Assembly: GCF_025643255.1 (NCBI RefSeq)
Contig: NZ_CP087112.1
Coordinates: 2,914,001 to 2,978,000 of the forward strand
Reading direction: 5' to 3'
DNA length: 64,000 nucleotides
Source of the DNA: Halomonas sp. 7T
GTDB taxonomy: Bacteria > Pseudomonadota > Gammaproteobacteria > Pseudomonadales > Halomonadaceae
Shown here: positions 9,208-20,559 of the stretch, piece by piece
Position numbering within the stretch: position 1 is the first letter of the stretch
Layout: each line of letters begins with the position of its first letter
The notes under the pieces: model-generated
Database searches by the model: none
Seen by the model: only the letters and a program-made list of their open reading frames with translations
Told to the model about the DNA's origin: nothing
Program-made: the position numbers and the translations under genes

Positions 9208-11253
9208 ATGTCCCGCAACCCGCTGCTAGAGAGCCATGAACTCCCCCCTTTCGCCGAGATTCGCGCCGAGCACGTGGTGCCCGCCATAGAAGCACTGCTT
9301 AGCGAAAGCCGTGAAGCGATCGACCACCTTGCCCAACAGGCAGCGAGCACCCCGCCCACGTGGGAAAATTTTGCGGCGCCGCTGGAAGCGGTGAATGATC
9401 GCCTTTCCAAGGCATGGTCACCGGTCTCGCACCTTAATGGCACCATGAATACGCCTGAACTGCGCGACGCCTACCAAGCGTGTCTGGAGCAGCTGTCAGC
9501 CTTTAGTACCTGGGTTGGCCAGCATGAAGGGCTATTTCACGGCTGGCAGTCGTTAAAAGAGCATCAATGGGCACAGCTTGATACCGCGCAGCAGCGCACA
9601 GTCGATAACGCCCTACGCGATTTCCGCCTAGCGGGTGTCGATCTACCTGCTGATAAAAAAGCCCGCTATGGTGAGATTCAGGCACGCCTCTCAACCCTTT
9701 CTAACCAGTTTTCCAACAATGTCCTGGATGCCACCCAGGCATGGCATAAAGATATTGAAAATCTGCATGAGCTATCCGGCGTGCCGGAAAGTGCGCTTGA
9801 TACGCTAAAGGCGACCGCTGAAGCAAAAGGCGTGCAGGGCTACCGCATTACGCTTGATTTCCCCAGTTTTTTTCCTGTTGTCAGCTATGCCGATAACCGC
9901 GAGCTGCGCCGTGAGGTGTATACGGCGTTTGTTACCCGCGCTTCAGCCCAAGGCCCGGACGCTGGCAAGTTCGACAATGCGCCAATTCTGGAAGAGATTC
10001 TGGCCCTGCGCCATGAAGTCTCCGAGCTGCTAGGCTTTGATACCTACGCCGATTACTCGCTAACCACCAAAATGGCAGACTCACCCGAGCAGGTGCTTAC
10101 CTTCTTAAACGACCTTGCTCGCCGCGCGGTTCCTCAGGCGAAAGAAGAGTTTGCCGAGCTGAGTACTTATGCCCGCGAGGAGCTTGAGATCGACACCCTT
10201 GAGCCATGGGATGTGGCTTATGTGAGCGAGAAACTGCGTGAAGCGCGTCATGCTATTTCCCAAGAGCAGTTGCGCCCCTATTTTCCAGCGCCACGCGTGG
10301 TAGACGGGCTCTTCCAGGTCGTTGAGCGCCTTTTTGGCGTTCAAGTTAAAGAAGACAACACCGCACCGAGCTATCACAGTGACGTGCGCTTCTTCCGAAT
10401 TACCGAGCAGGGCAAGCCCATTGCAGGTTTCTACCTGGATCTTTATGCCCGCGAAGGTAAGCGTGGCGGCGCCTGGATGGCCGACTGCCGAGTGCGCCGC
10501 CAAATGGGCGACGGCCTACAGCTACCCGTTGCGTTTTTGACCTGTAACTTTACCGCACCGGTGGGCGGCAAACCCGCACTGCTCACCCACGATGAAGTGA
10601 CGACGCTTTTTCATGAGTTTGGTCACGGCTTACACCATATGCTGACCAAGCAGCAGATTGCCGATGTGTCGGGTATTAACGGCGTCGCCTGGGATGCCGT
10701 TGAGCTACCCAGCCAGTTTATGGAGAACTACTGCTGGGAGCGTGAAGGATTAGACCTGCTCGCCCAGCATGTCGATACTGGTGAGCCGCTACCGGCGGAG
10801 CTCTTAGCGCGCCTGCAGGCCGCTAAAAACTTCCAGTCGGCGATGAGCATGGTGCGCCAAATCGAGTTTTCGCTCTTCGATTTACGCCTTCACCATGAGC
10901 TGACGGCGCCCAGCGCCAGCGATGTGCAGACGCTGTTAGATGAGATACGCAGCCAAACGTCCGTTGTCCCCGTGGTAGGGTTTAACCGCTTCCAGAATAG
11001 CTTTAGTCATATTTTCGCCGGCGGATACGCAGCAGGCTACTACAGCTATAAATGGGCGGAAGTACTCTCCGCCGATGCCTGGAGCGCTTTTGAAGAGGCT
11101 GGAATTTTTGACCCTGACACAGGCCAACGTTTTCGCCAAGAAATTTTAGAACAGGGCGGTGCCCAGGATGCGGCAGAGCTATTCCGCCGTTTCCGTGGCC
11201 GCGAGCCCAGCGTTGAGCCGCTGTTGCGCCATAGCGGGATACGAGCGGCTTAG
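9208..11253 (+). CDS. prlC: Oligopeptidase A (M3 zinc metallopeptidase)
   Basis: 681 aa, about the length of E. coli PrlC (680). A cytosolic M3 thimet-type oligopeptidase that degrades short peptides and cleaved signal peptides. The zinc motif HEFGH is near residue 469 within LFHEFGHGLHHM, and the third ligand Glu lies downstream in VELPSQFMENYCWE. I chose the ATG at 9208, which has GAGG 5 nt upstream; a GTG at 9202 is in frame but overlaps that site. The N-terminus NPLLESHELPPF matches the family start. It is followed by yheV, a pairing also seen in pseudomonads. Confidence 0.95.
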   Translation: MSRNPLLESHELPPFAEIRAEHVVPAIEALLSESREAIDHLAQQAASTPPTWENFAAPLEAVNDRLSKAWSPVSHLNGTMNTPELRDAYQACLEQLSAFSTWVGQHEGLFHGWQSLKEHQWAQLDTAQQRTVDNALRDFRLAGVDLPADKKARYGEIQARLSTLSNQFSNNVLDATQAWHKDIENLHELSGVPESALDTLKATAEAKGVQGYRITLDFPSFFPVVSYADNRELRREVYTAFVTRASAQGPDAGKFDNAPILEEILALRHEVSELLGFDTYADYSLTTKMADSPEQVLTFLNDLARRAVPQAKEEFAELSTYAREELEIDTLEPWDVAYVSEKLREARHAISQEQLRPYFPAPRVVDGLFQVVERLFGVQVKEDNTAPSYHSDVRFFRITEQGKPIAGFYLDLYAREGKRGGAWMADCRVRRQMGDGLQLPVAFLTCNFTAPVGGKPALLTHDEVTTLFHEFGHGLHHMLTKQQIADVSGINGVAWDAVELPSQFMENYCWEREGLDLLAQHVDTGEPLPAELLARLQAAKNFQSAMSMVRQIEFSLFDLRLHHELTAPSASDVQTLLDEIRSQTSVVPVVGFNRFQNSFSHIFAGGYAAGYYSYKWAEVLSADAWSAFEEAGIFDPDTGQRFRQEILEQGGAQDAAELFRRFRGREPSVEPLLRHSGIRAA

Positions 11254-11278
11254 CCAGTACCTTTCCTGTCATTGCCCA

Positions 11279-11304
11279 GCGCGACGGCCCGAATGCCGTC
11301 GCGC
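11279..11304. other. Strong GC-rich hairpin between prlC and yheV
   Basis: GCGCGACGGC-CCGAAT-GCCGTCGCGC is a perfect 10-bp stem with a 6-nt loop. It is not followed by a T run, so it is not a typical terminator. It may cap the prlC mRNA 3' end or limit read-through into yheV, whose ribosome site begins 7 nt later. Confidence 0.7.
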
Positions 11305-11320
11305 GCTAATGGAGTTTACT

Positions 11321-11569
11321 ATGTCAAGCGTAAAACGTTTTATCGCCGGGGTAACCTGCCCACGCTGTGCCGCGATGGATCGAATCCGCGCCTGGGAACA
11401 AAACAACATCCGCTATCGGGAATGCATTAACTGCGACTTCTTCGAACAGTTACCCATTGAGGATGAATCGGCACCCGAGCTGACCACACGCGTGAACCAA
11501 GTGCGTGACGAGCAAAAAACCCAGGATATTCAACCGGTACGCATTCTAGACCCTGGCAAGAAACGCTAA
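11321..11569 (+). CDS. yheV: YheV family zinc-ribbon protein
   Basis: 82 aa. Two CxxC pairs, CPRC (about 13-16) and CINC (about 34-37), form a small zinc ribbon; the C-terminal half is polar. The family (DUF2387) has no firm function. I start it at the ATG at 11321, which has GGAG 6 nt upstream; a longer in-frame ORF begins inside prlC but its extra residues are out of character. The prlC-yheV order is conserved in several gammaproteobacteria. Confidence 0.82.
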   Translation: MSSVKRFIAGVTCPRCAAMDRIRAWEQNNIRYRECINCDFFEQLPIEDESAPELTTRVNQVRDEQKTQDIQPVRILDPGKKR

Positions 11570-11606
11570 GACGACCTAATCGCCCGTTCTCTGCTACGGT
11601 ACAGTG

Positions 11607-11625
11607 GCCTCTTAATCTAAGAGGC
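11607..11625. terminator. Possible terminator/hairpin after yheV
   Basis: GCCTCTTA-ATC-TAAGAGGC, a perfect 8-bp stem with a 3-nt loop 38 bp after the yheV stop. There is no clear T tract, so termination is uncertain. Confidence 0.4.
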
Positions 11626-11678
11626 TGCTTGTGCGTAGCGGGATGTTAAAGGCTTTATATCTTTAGCCACCCTCTCTA

Positions 11679-11728
11679 TGTGTGAAAAACCGCACAGCCA
11701 TCCATCGATGTGTGCGTGAAACCAGACA
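11679..11728 (+). promoter_or_regulatory. Two tandem DctD-like upstream activator sites
   Basis: Site 1 TGTGTGAAAAACCGCACA (11679-11696) and site 2 TGTGCGTGAAACCAGACA (11711-11728) are imperfect dyads with centres 32 bp apart, about three helical turns. They lie about 105-155 bp before the predicted sigma54 start. From memory they resemble the TGTGCG...CGCACA dyads described for rhizobial DctD. The match is by eye and the consensus was not checked. Confidence 0.5.
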
Positions 11729-11805
11729 CTCTCCGCGATTTGAATTTCTACCAAAGTTTAATGCAAAAAAATCAACCCGTTGATTAATAAAAGATAAACG
11801 GCATG

Positions 11806-11821
11806 TGGCATAACTCTCGCT
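11806..11821 (+). promoter_or_regulatory. Sigma54 (RpoN) promoter of the TAXI-TRAP operon
   Basis: TGGCATAACTCTCGCT matches TGGCAC-N5-TTGCW with the essential GG-N10-GC spacing (GG at 11807-11808, GC at 11819-11820). Predicted start is near 11832, about 70 nt before the TRAP binding-protein gene. Confidence 0.7.
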
Positions 11822-11904
11822 TCCTAAAGACTGCTTAACGATAAAGCTACTGGCGTTGCATACCCGCCAGACGATAATTCAATAACAGCTTAGGAAACCT
11901 CGCC

Positions 11905-12885
11905 ATGCGCAACATGATGCCTAAAACGTTTGCTCTTCTTGCCAGCAGCGCGCTACTGGCTGCAGGCTCTGCCCACGCAGACCGCTCCGATTGGCCCAAT
12001 AACTTCACCGTAGGTACCGCAAGCCAAGGCGGTACTTACTTTGTTTATGGCTCTGGCTGGGCCAACTTCATTTCAGACGAACTGGGTGTTTCCGGTGGTG
12101 GCGAAGTCACAGGCGGCCCTACGCAGAACTTGGCGCTGGTACATAGCGGCGACATGGCCTTTGGCCTCACCACGATGGGCCCAGCGTCCGACGCTGTTAA
12201 CGGTGAAAGCCCCCTCGCGCCAGGCCTTCAGATGGACAATGTTTGTGCGCTATTCCCCATGTATGAAACGCCGTTCTCCATTACTGCGCTTTCAAGCTCC
12301 GGCATCCAATCTATTTCTGACATTCCGGCCGGCGCTCGCATTGGCTTTGGCCCGGCAGCGTCTACCTCAGACACCTACTTCCCGGCTATTCTCGAAACGC
12401 TGGGCGTAGAGTTTGATCGCCGTAATGGCGGCTGGTCTGACTTGGGCGGCCAACTTCAAGACGGCTTGCTTGATGTTATCGCCTTCGCTGCGGGCATTCC
12501 GATCCCTGCGGTTAGCCAGCTAGAAGTTCAAACCGATGTCAACATTATCGAGTTTACCGAAGAAGAGATGAACACGGTGCTGGAGAACTTCCCCGTCGCT
12601 GAGTTCTCTATTCCCGCTAGCACCTACACCACGCTTGAAGAAGATGCTCGTGCCGTTTCCATGTGGAACTTTGCCATTGCGGGTTGTGATCTGCCGGAAG
12701 ACTTCGTTTATGAAGTCACCAAAGCCACTATGGAAAACAACGACCGCATGCGCTCTGTTCACCGCAGCGCTGAAACCACCATTCCGGAAAACATCGTGCA
12801 CAACACCGTACTGCCCTTCCACCCGGGTGCTGCACGCTGGTACGAAGAGAATGGCTACGAAATCGAAGATGACATGATTAACTAA
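11905..12885 (+). CDS. TAXI-type TRAP transporter periplasmic solute-binding protein
   Basis: 326 aa. Signal peptide about 1-26, with a hydrophobic core and cleavage after SAHA. The mature part opens with FTVGTASQGGTYFVYGSGWA, the TAXI family hallmark (TAXI denotes a TRAP-associated extracytoplasmic immunogenic protein). It captures an acidic substrate, often a dicarboxylate or glutamate-like compound, for a sodium-driven TRAP permease. The permease gene follows after 94 bp with a terminator-like hairpin between, which would leave the binding protein in excess. The upstream sigma54 promoter points to control by an enhancer-binding protein, possibly the DctD encoded at 4981-6363. Confidence 0.92.
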   Translation: MRNMMPKTFALLASSALLAAGSAHADRSDWPNNFTVGTASQGGTYFVYGSGWANFISDELGVSGGGEVTGGPTQNLALVHSGDMAFGLTTMGPASDAVNGESPLAPGLQMDNVCALFPMYETPFSITALSSSGIQSISDIPAGARIGFGPAASTSDTYFPAILETLGVEFDRRNGGWSDLGGQLQDGLLDVIAFAAGIPIPAVSQLEVQTDVNIIEFTEEEMNTVLENFPVAEFSIPASTYTTLEEDARAVSMWNFAIAGCDLPEDFVYEVTKATMENNDRMRSVHRSAETTIPENIVHNTVLPFHPGAARWYEENGYEIEDDMIN

Positions 12886-12903
12886 GCCATACGTCTCTTC
12901 CCG

Positions 12904-12945
12904 CTGCCCTGTTTCCCGATAGTCGGGCGGGGCAGTATTTTTTCC
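12904..12945 (+). terminator. Intercistronic terminator/attenuator in the TRAP operon
   Basis: CTGCCC (12904-12909) pairs with GGGCAG (12930-12935) around an inner CCCG/CGGG stem, followed by TATTTTTT. It lies between the binding protein and permease genes and probably lets only part of transcription through. Confidence 0.7.
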
Positions 12946-12979
12946 CTTTTCCCTGCTTTTGCTGTGAGGGTGACCTCTG

Positions 12980-15178
12980 ATGAGTCACAAAACCGACCAA
13001 GATCCCAGCGGCTTCAAGGATGATGCCCAGACTGCTTCATCGATACCCGAGTCAATCGCCGAGGGTGTCGATGAAGAGGTTGTCGAGTCCAACCGCCGTG
13101 TGTTTGTTGGTTGGCAGTTCTTTTTATTCGCCGCTTTAGCCATTGGCTATTCCGGCTTTCACCTGTTTTCGCTCAATGTGTACCCAATGGAGACTTGGTC
13201 GTTTCGCATCGTACACATTGCCGGTGCGCTGATTTTAGGGTACGGATTGTATGCGGGCGCCCGCTTCGCTGAAGATGACCAGCAGGCTTCTCCTGCCTGG
13301 CTCAAGTGGGTGAGCTATGCACTACTAATCCCCGCCATTTATTCCCTGGTACAAGTGTTCTTGATGCAGCAGACACTGAGTGGCGGCGCTATGCGCATCG
13401 ACCCAAGCATTGAGACCCTGCACTACGGCTACCCGCTAATGGCTACCACCGCAGGGGCGATTGTACTGTCCTGGTTCTATCGTCAGGCGCGTCACCGCTT
13501 CAACCCGGCTGACTTAGTGCTGATGGTGTGCGCTATTGCCAGTGCAGGCTATTTATTAATGGCCTTTAACACCAATATGCGCATGTCGACCGGCACCTCG
13601 TTCGCACCTCCTGGCATTTCATGGGCGGCCATTGCGGGGTCACTCTTGATTCTAGAACTTACTCGCCGCGTGGCCGGTTTGGCACTGGTGGTCATTTCCG
13701 CGGTTTTTTTGACCTACGTTTTTACAGGTCAGCACCTACCGGGTTTTTTAGGCTACCCCGGTTTGTCTGTGCAGCGCTTTTTCAGTCAGGTGTATACCGA
13801 TGCGGGTATTCTTGGCCCCACCACCGCCGTATCGTCAACCTACATCATTCTGTTCATTATTTTTGCGGCGTTTCTACAGGCCTCTAAGGTAGGCGATTAC
13901 TTCGTCAACTTCGCCTTTGCAGCCGCTGGCCGTGCCCGCGGAGGCCCCGCTAAGGTGTCTATCTTTGCGTCTGGCTTAATGGGGATGATCAACGGTACCT
14001 CTGCAGGGAACGTTGTTTCTACCGGCTCACTTACCATTCCATTAATGAAGAAAGTGGGTTACCCAGCGCGCAGTGCAGGTGCCATTGAAGCAGCAGCCTC
14101 TACCGGTGGACAGATTATGCCTCCCATCATGGGGGCAGGTGCCTTCATCATGGCGGAGGTCACCGGCATTCCATACACCGATATCGCCGTTGCCGCCTTG
14201 ATTCCTGCCATCCTTTACTTTGCCTCTATCTACTTCATGGTGGATTTTGAAGCTGCGCGTAAGGGCATGCGGGGAATGCGTAAGGATGAGATTCCGCTAT
14301 TCTCGAAGCTGGTTAAACAGGTCTACCTGTTTGCGCCGATTATTATTCTTATTGCCGCCCTCTTTATGGGCTACTCGGTGATTCGCGCCGGTACGCTAGC
14401 CACCGCTTCAGCGGCGGTCGTTAGCTGGATCTCGCCTAACAAAATGGGCATTCGCGCTATTTTAAGGGCCCTTCAGCTAGCCGGTACGATGTCCATCCAG
14501 ATCATCGCGGTGTGTGCCTGCGCGGGTTTAATTGTAGGCGTTATCTCGCTCACCGGCGTTGGCGCTCGCTTCTCATCGCTGCTGCTGGGCCTTGCCGGTG
14601 TTAGCCAACTGCTGGCACTGGTGTTTGCCATGCTGATCAGTATCTTGTTGGGAATGGGTATGCCTACCACCGCGGCGTACGCCGTGGCGGCCTCGGTCGT
14701 GGCACCGGGTTTGATCAACATTGGTATCGAACCACTCGTCGCCCACTTCTTCGTGTTTTACTTCGCAGTGGTTTCAGCAATTACCCCGCCTGTGGCGCTT
14801 GCGTCTTACGCAGCCGCCGGTATCTCTGGGGATAATCCCATGGGCACCTCGGTCGCTTCGTTCAAGATTGGTCTGGCAGCGTTTATCGTGCCGTTTATGT
14901 TCTTCTATAGCCCCGCCATGCTGATGGAAGGTTCGCCCCTGCAGATACTTCGTGTTGGTGTTACCGCAACATTGGGGATCATCTTGCTTTCAGGCATGGT
15001 GCAAGCATGGTTCTTTGGGCCGGTTAACACGCTACAGCGTGTGGTCATGCTGGTCGGTGCGATGTTTATGATTTATGGCGGCATATACAGCGATATTGCA
15101 GGCCTTGCCATTGGCGCGGCGCTCTTCATTATGCAGCGTAAGCAGCATGGCAATAAGGCAACACCCAGCACCACGTAA
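12980..15178 (+). CDS. TRAP transporter fused permease (4TM/12TM)
   Basis: 732 aa. After a polar cytosolic N-terminus of about 45 residues come the small-subunit helices fused to the DctM-like large subunit, the arrangement usual for TAXI systems. Family-typical stretches include MINGTSAGNVVSTGSLTIPLMKK and GGQIMPPIMGAGAFIMAE in the first half and LLGMGMPTTAAYAVAASVVAP in the second, which form the substrate and Na+ sites. It should import the ligand of the upstream TAXI protein. A strong terminator follows at 15229-15265. Confidence 0.93.
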   Translation: MSHKTDQDPSGFKDDAQTASSIPESIAEGVDEEVVESNRRVFVGWQFFLFAALAIGYSGFHLFSLNVYPMETWSFRIVHIAGALILGYGLYAGARFAEDDQQASPAWLKWVSYALLIPAIYSLVQVFLMQQTLSGGAMRIDPSIETLHYGYPLMATTAGAIVLSWFYRQARHRFNPADLVLMVCAIASAGYLLMAFNTNMRMSTGTSFAPPGISWAAIAGSLLILELTRRVAGLALVVISAVFLTYVFTGQHLPGFLGYPGLSVQRFFSQVYTDAGILGPTTAVSSTYIILFIIFAAFLQASKVGDYFVNFAFAAAGRARGGPAKVSIFASGLMGMINGTSAGNVVSTGSLTIPLMKKVGYPARSAGAIEAAASTGGQIMPPIMGAGAFIMAEVTGIPYTDIAVAALIPAILYFASIYFMVDFEAARKGMRGMRKDEIPLFSKLVKQVYLFAPIIILIAALFMGYSVIRAGTLATASAAVVSWISPNKMGIRAILRALQLAGTMSIQIIAVCACAGLIVGVISLTGVGARFSSLLLGLAGVSQLLALVFAMLISILLGMGMPTTAAYAVAASVVAPGLINIGIEPLVAHFFVFYFAVVSAITPPVALASYAAAGISGDNPMGTSVASFKIGLAAFIVPFMFFYSPAMLMEGSPLQILRVGVTATLGIILLSGMVQAWFFGPVNTLQRVVMLVGAMFMIYGGIYSDIAGLAIGAALFIMQRKQHGNKATPSTT

Positions 15179-15228
15179 CGGCTGAATCTGCTATTCACTT
15201 AACGACTGGCCGTTAATAGCCCAACGAA

Positions 15229-15265
15229 AACGCCCGCTCGATAGTATTCGAGCGGGCGTTTTTTT
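15229..15265 (+). terminator. Rho-independent terminator after the TRAP operon
   Basis: AACGCCCGCTCGAT pairs with ATTCGAGCGGGCGTT across a 3-nt loop and is followed by TTTTT. The run of A before the stem means it could also stop metF transcripts coming from the other side. Confidence 0.9.
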
Positions 15266-15295
15266 GATTGTCAGACCCAGTGCTTTAAGAGGACA

Positions 15296-16138
15296 TTAGC
15301 CTCCCACGCTATCAACAATTTTCAGTACCGGTGCAGACTGGTTGAGCGTGTAGAAATGTAGGCCCGGCGCACCACCATCTAACAAGCGCTCACATAGGCG
15401 GGAGACAACATCGGTACCAAAAGCGGCAATGGCTTCGCTATCATCGCCATAGGATTCTAACTGCTTGCGAATCCAGCGCGGAATCTCTGCGCCGCAGGCA
15501 TCGGAAAACCGCGCCAACTTGGTGTAATTGGTAATCGGCATGATGCCGGGAATAATCGGCTGCTCGACGCCTAGCGCCCGCGCTTTATCAACAAAGTGGA
15601 AGTAAGCATCGGCGGTAAAGAAGTACTGGGTAATTGCCATATTGGCACCCGCGCTCATCTTACGGGCAAAGTTTTCCACATCCTTATCAAGGTTGGGGGC
15701 CTGTGGATGAGACTCAGGGTACGCTGCCACGGCAATTTCAAAATGATCGCCGGTTTCTGCGCGAATAAACTCCACCAGTTCATTGGCATAGCGCAGTTCA
15801 CCGATACTGGCCATCCCAGAAGGCATATCACCACGCAGGGCCACTAAGCTATCTACGCCCTCTTCACGATACTGCGCCAGTAAGTCGCGCAGCTGGGCTT
15901 TTTCACTGCCGATACAGGAGAGGTGCGGTGCCGTGGTAATTCCGCTTTGGCTAACGGTGCGAACAATATCCCGCGTACGCGCCTGGGTGGAGCCACCCGC
16001 GCCGTAAGTAACCGAGAAGAAGCGCGGGTTACGCGCAGCCAGCTCATCACGCACGTGAATTAGCTTCTCCCGGCCAGCGTCGGTGTTGGGCGGAAAGAAT
16101 TCAAAGCTAATACCTAACGGATGCTCTTGGCTGCTCAT
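15296..16138 (-). CDS. metF: 5,10-methylenetetrahydrofolate reductase
   Basis: 280 aa, slightly under the E. coli length of 296. A TIM-barrel FAD enzyme that reduces methylene-THF to 5-methyl-THF for methionine synthesis. It has the N-terminal SFEFFPPNTDAGREKL, where the Glu corresponds to the catalytic acid, then VTYGAGGSTQARTRD and the ALRGDMP loop. Downstream on the same strand only the shared terminator remains. metK lies 3 kb away, fitting a methionine/SAM theme, but the two genes are not in one operon. Confidence 0.95.
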   Translation of the reverse strand: MSSQEHPLGISFEFFPPNTDAGREKLIHVRDELAARNPRFFSVTYGAGGSTQARTRDIVRTVSQSGITTAPHLSCIGSEKAQLRDLLAQYREEGVDSLVALRGDMPSGMASIGELRYANELVEFIRAETGDHFEIAVAAYPESHPQAPNLDKDVENFARKMSAGANMAITQYFFTADAYFHFVDKARALGVEQPIIPGIMPITNYTKLARFSDACGAEIPRWIRKQLESYGDDSEAIAAFGTDVVSRLCERLLDGGAPGLHFYTLNQSAPVLKIVDSVGG

Positions 16139-16278
16139 GGTTTATCCTCGCAGTGCGGTAACGTGATCATTATTTGAGGTATTCTCGCTGCTTCGTCGCG
16201 CAGCGGCTAATGAAAGATTCCACGGTCGACCTTCAATTCGGCTCATGTTGGCACTACCGCGTCTATCAAGGAGGAGAA

Positions 16279-18951
<2,673 letters not shown>

Positions 18952-19022
18952 TCAGCACACATTAAATTTAACTTATATGAAACTAGCGGATATGCAATGC
19001 GCGGCGGCCATGTTCAACACAT

Positions 19023-19060
19023 AAAAAAGCGCTCCCTGGCATGAACCAGAGAGCGCTTTT
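19023..19060 (-). terminator. Rho-independent terminator of metK
   Basis: On the minus strand AAAAGCGCTCTCTGG, a short loop and CCAGGGAGCGCTTTTTT. A long stem followed by a T run, 37 bp beyond the metK stop. Confidence 0.9.
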
Positions 19061-19096
19061 AGCTAACCCGATGCGCGAGCTGCGCTAACGGAAAGC

Positions 19097-20317
19097 TTAC
19101 AGACCGGCGGCCTGACGCAGCGCATCCGCTTTGTCGGTTTTTTCCCACGGGAACGCGATGAAGGTCTCTTGATGCTCTTCGCCTTTGTCGTCTACCCAGC
19201 GGTAGCTGTGCTCGAACGGCTCACGACCAAAGTGGCCATACGCTGCCGTTAGGCGGTACATCGGGTGCAGCAGATCCAGCATCTTGGTGATCGCGTAGGG
19301 GCGCAGATCAAAATGCTCGCGCACCAGCTCAACGATTTTTGCGTCGTCGATTTTGCCGGTACCGAAGGTGTCGATAGACACCGAGGTAGGCTCTGCTACG
19401 CCAATAGCGTAAGAAACCTGAATCTCGCACTTGTCTGCCAAGCCTGCAGCGACGACGTTTTTCGCCACGTAGCGGCCGGCGTAAGCGGCGCTGCGGTCAA
19501 CCTTTGAGGGGTCTTTACCCGAGAAGGCGCCGCCACCGTGACGGGCCATGCCGCCGTAGGTATCGACGATGATCTTGCGACCGGTCAAGCCGCAGTCGCC
19601 CACCGGGCCACCAATGACGAACTTGCCGGTCGGGTTGATGTGGTACTGGGTAGCGTCATCCAACCACTCAGCGGGAATCACCTGTTCAATGACTTCACGC
19701 TTAATCATTTTGCGCAGGTCTTCTTGATCGATTTCCGGGTCGTGCTGGGTCGACAGGACAATCGCATCGACGCCACAGGGCTGGCCTTCGGCGTTATAGC
19801 GGAAGGTAACTTGGCTTTTGGCATCCGGGCGCAGCCACGGCAGCAGGCCGTTTTTACGCAATTCAGCCTGACGCTCAACTAAACGGTGCGAGTAATGAAT
19901 CGGCGCGGGCATAAACGAATCGGTTTCGTTGGTGGCGTAACCAAACATGAGCCCTTGGTCACCGGCCCCCTGGTCTTCAGGCTTAGAGCGATCCACACCC
20001 TGGGCAATATCAACGCTCTGCTTGCCGATCAGGTTGATCACCCCGCAGGTTGCACCATCAAAGCCCACGTCGGATGAGGTGTAACCGATATCGGTAATCA
20101 CATCCCGTACCAGTGCTTCCAAATCGACCCACGCAGACGTAGTGATCTCACCGGCAATAATCGCCACGCCGGTTTTTACCATGGTTTCACAGGCAACGCG
20201 GGCCTGTTTATCCCGGGCGATAATGGCATCTAACACCGCGTCGGAAATTTGGTCGGCAATCTTATCGGGATGGCCTTCTGAGACGGACTCAGAGGTAAAC
20301 AGGGAATATTCGCTCAT
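19097..20317 (-). CDS. metK: S-adenosylmethionine synthetase
   Basis: 406 aa, against 384 in E. coli. It condenses ATP and methionine to SAM in the cytosol as a tetramer. The N-terminal [19 protein letters not shown] is the signature ATP-binding segment, and [12 protein letters not shown] and [19 protein letters not shown] supply the loop and Lys/Asp/Arg catalytic residues. It is divergent from tkt across a 242-bp gap. The leader shows no SAM riboswitch I can recognise. A strong terminator follows. Confidence 0.97.
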   Translation of the reverse strand: MSEYSLFTSESVSEGHPDKIADQISDAVLDAIIARDKQARVACETMVKTGVAIIAGEITTSAWVDLEALVRDVITDIGYTSSDVGFDGATCGVINLIGKQSVDIAQGVDRSKPEDQGAGDQGLMFGYATNETDSFMPAPIHYSHRLVERQAELRKNGLLPWLRPDAKSQVTFRYNAEGQPCGVDAIVLSTQHDPEIDQEDLRKMIKREVIEQVIPAEWLDDATQYHINPTGKFVIGGPVGDCGLTGRKIIVDTYGGMARHGGGAFSGKDPSKVDRSAAYAGRYVAKNVVAAGLADKCEIQVSYAIGVAEPTSVSIDTFGTGKIDDAKIVELVREHFDLRPYAITKMLDLLHPMYRLTAAYGHFGREPFEHSYRWVDDKGEEHQETFIAFPWEKTDKADALRQAAGL

Positions 20318-20489
20318 CGCGCACTCGACCCTCTGTATGACGGCTGCATCGTGACCGCAGCATCAGCAGGAAATCATGGCAGGAGGTTCCCTGCCCGTAT
20401 ATAGAAGCGGCTCAAGAAGTTTCACGGCCACTTCGGGAGGCAGAGTCTACACGCTGTTGGGGGTTCTTCACAGAAGCGGCCCGCAGAAT

Positions 20490-20518
20490 TTGCCGCCGCG
20501 AGGGAAGTCAGCGACAAT
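20490..20518 (+). promoter_or_regulatory. Candidate sigma70 promoter of tkt
   Basis: TTGCCG (20490-20495), a 17-nt spacer and GACAAT (20513-20518), a moderate match that would give a leader of about 35 nt. Tentative. Confidence 0.35.
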
Positions 20519-20559
20519 AGAGGCTTTATTATTTCTGTTTTCAGGCGAGGAGCACCCCC

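Larger units (their letters stand above)
11570..11904. other. Regulatory intergenic region between yheV and the TAXI-TRAP genes
   Basis: 335 bp without a gene. It holds a hairpin (11607-11625), two candidate activator dyads (11679-11728) and a sigma54-type promoter (11806-11821). The stretch from about 11735 to 11805 is A/T-rich and could bend or bind IHF, which sigma54 systems often use. I see no open reading frame of interest. Confidence 0.7.

Noticed and set aside
20318..20559. Possible SAM-sensing riboswitch in the metK leader
   Set aside because: Only short hairpins such as GGCAGG...CCTGCC are visible; none of the known SAM riboswitch cores can be recognised.
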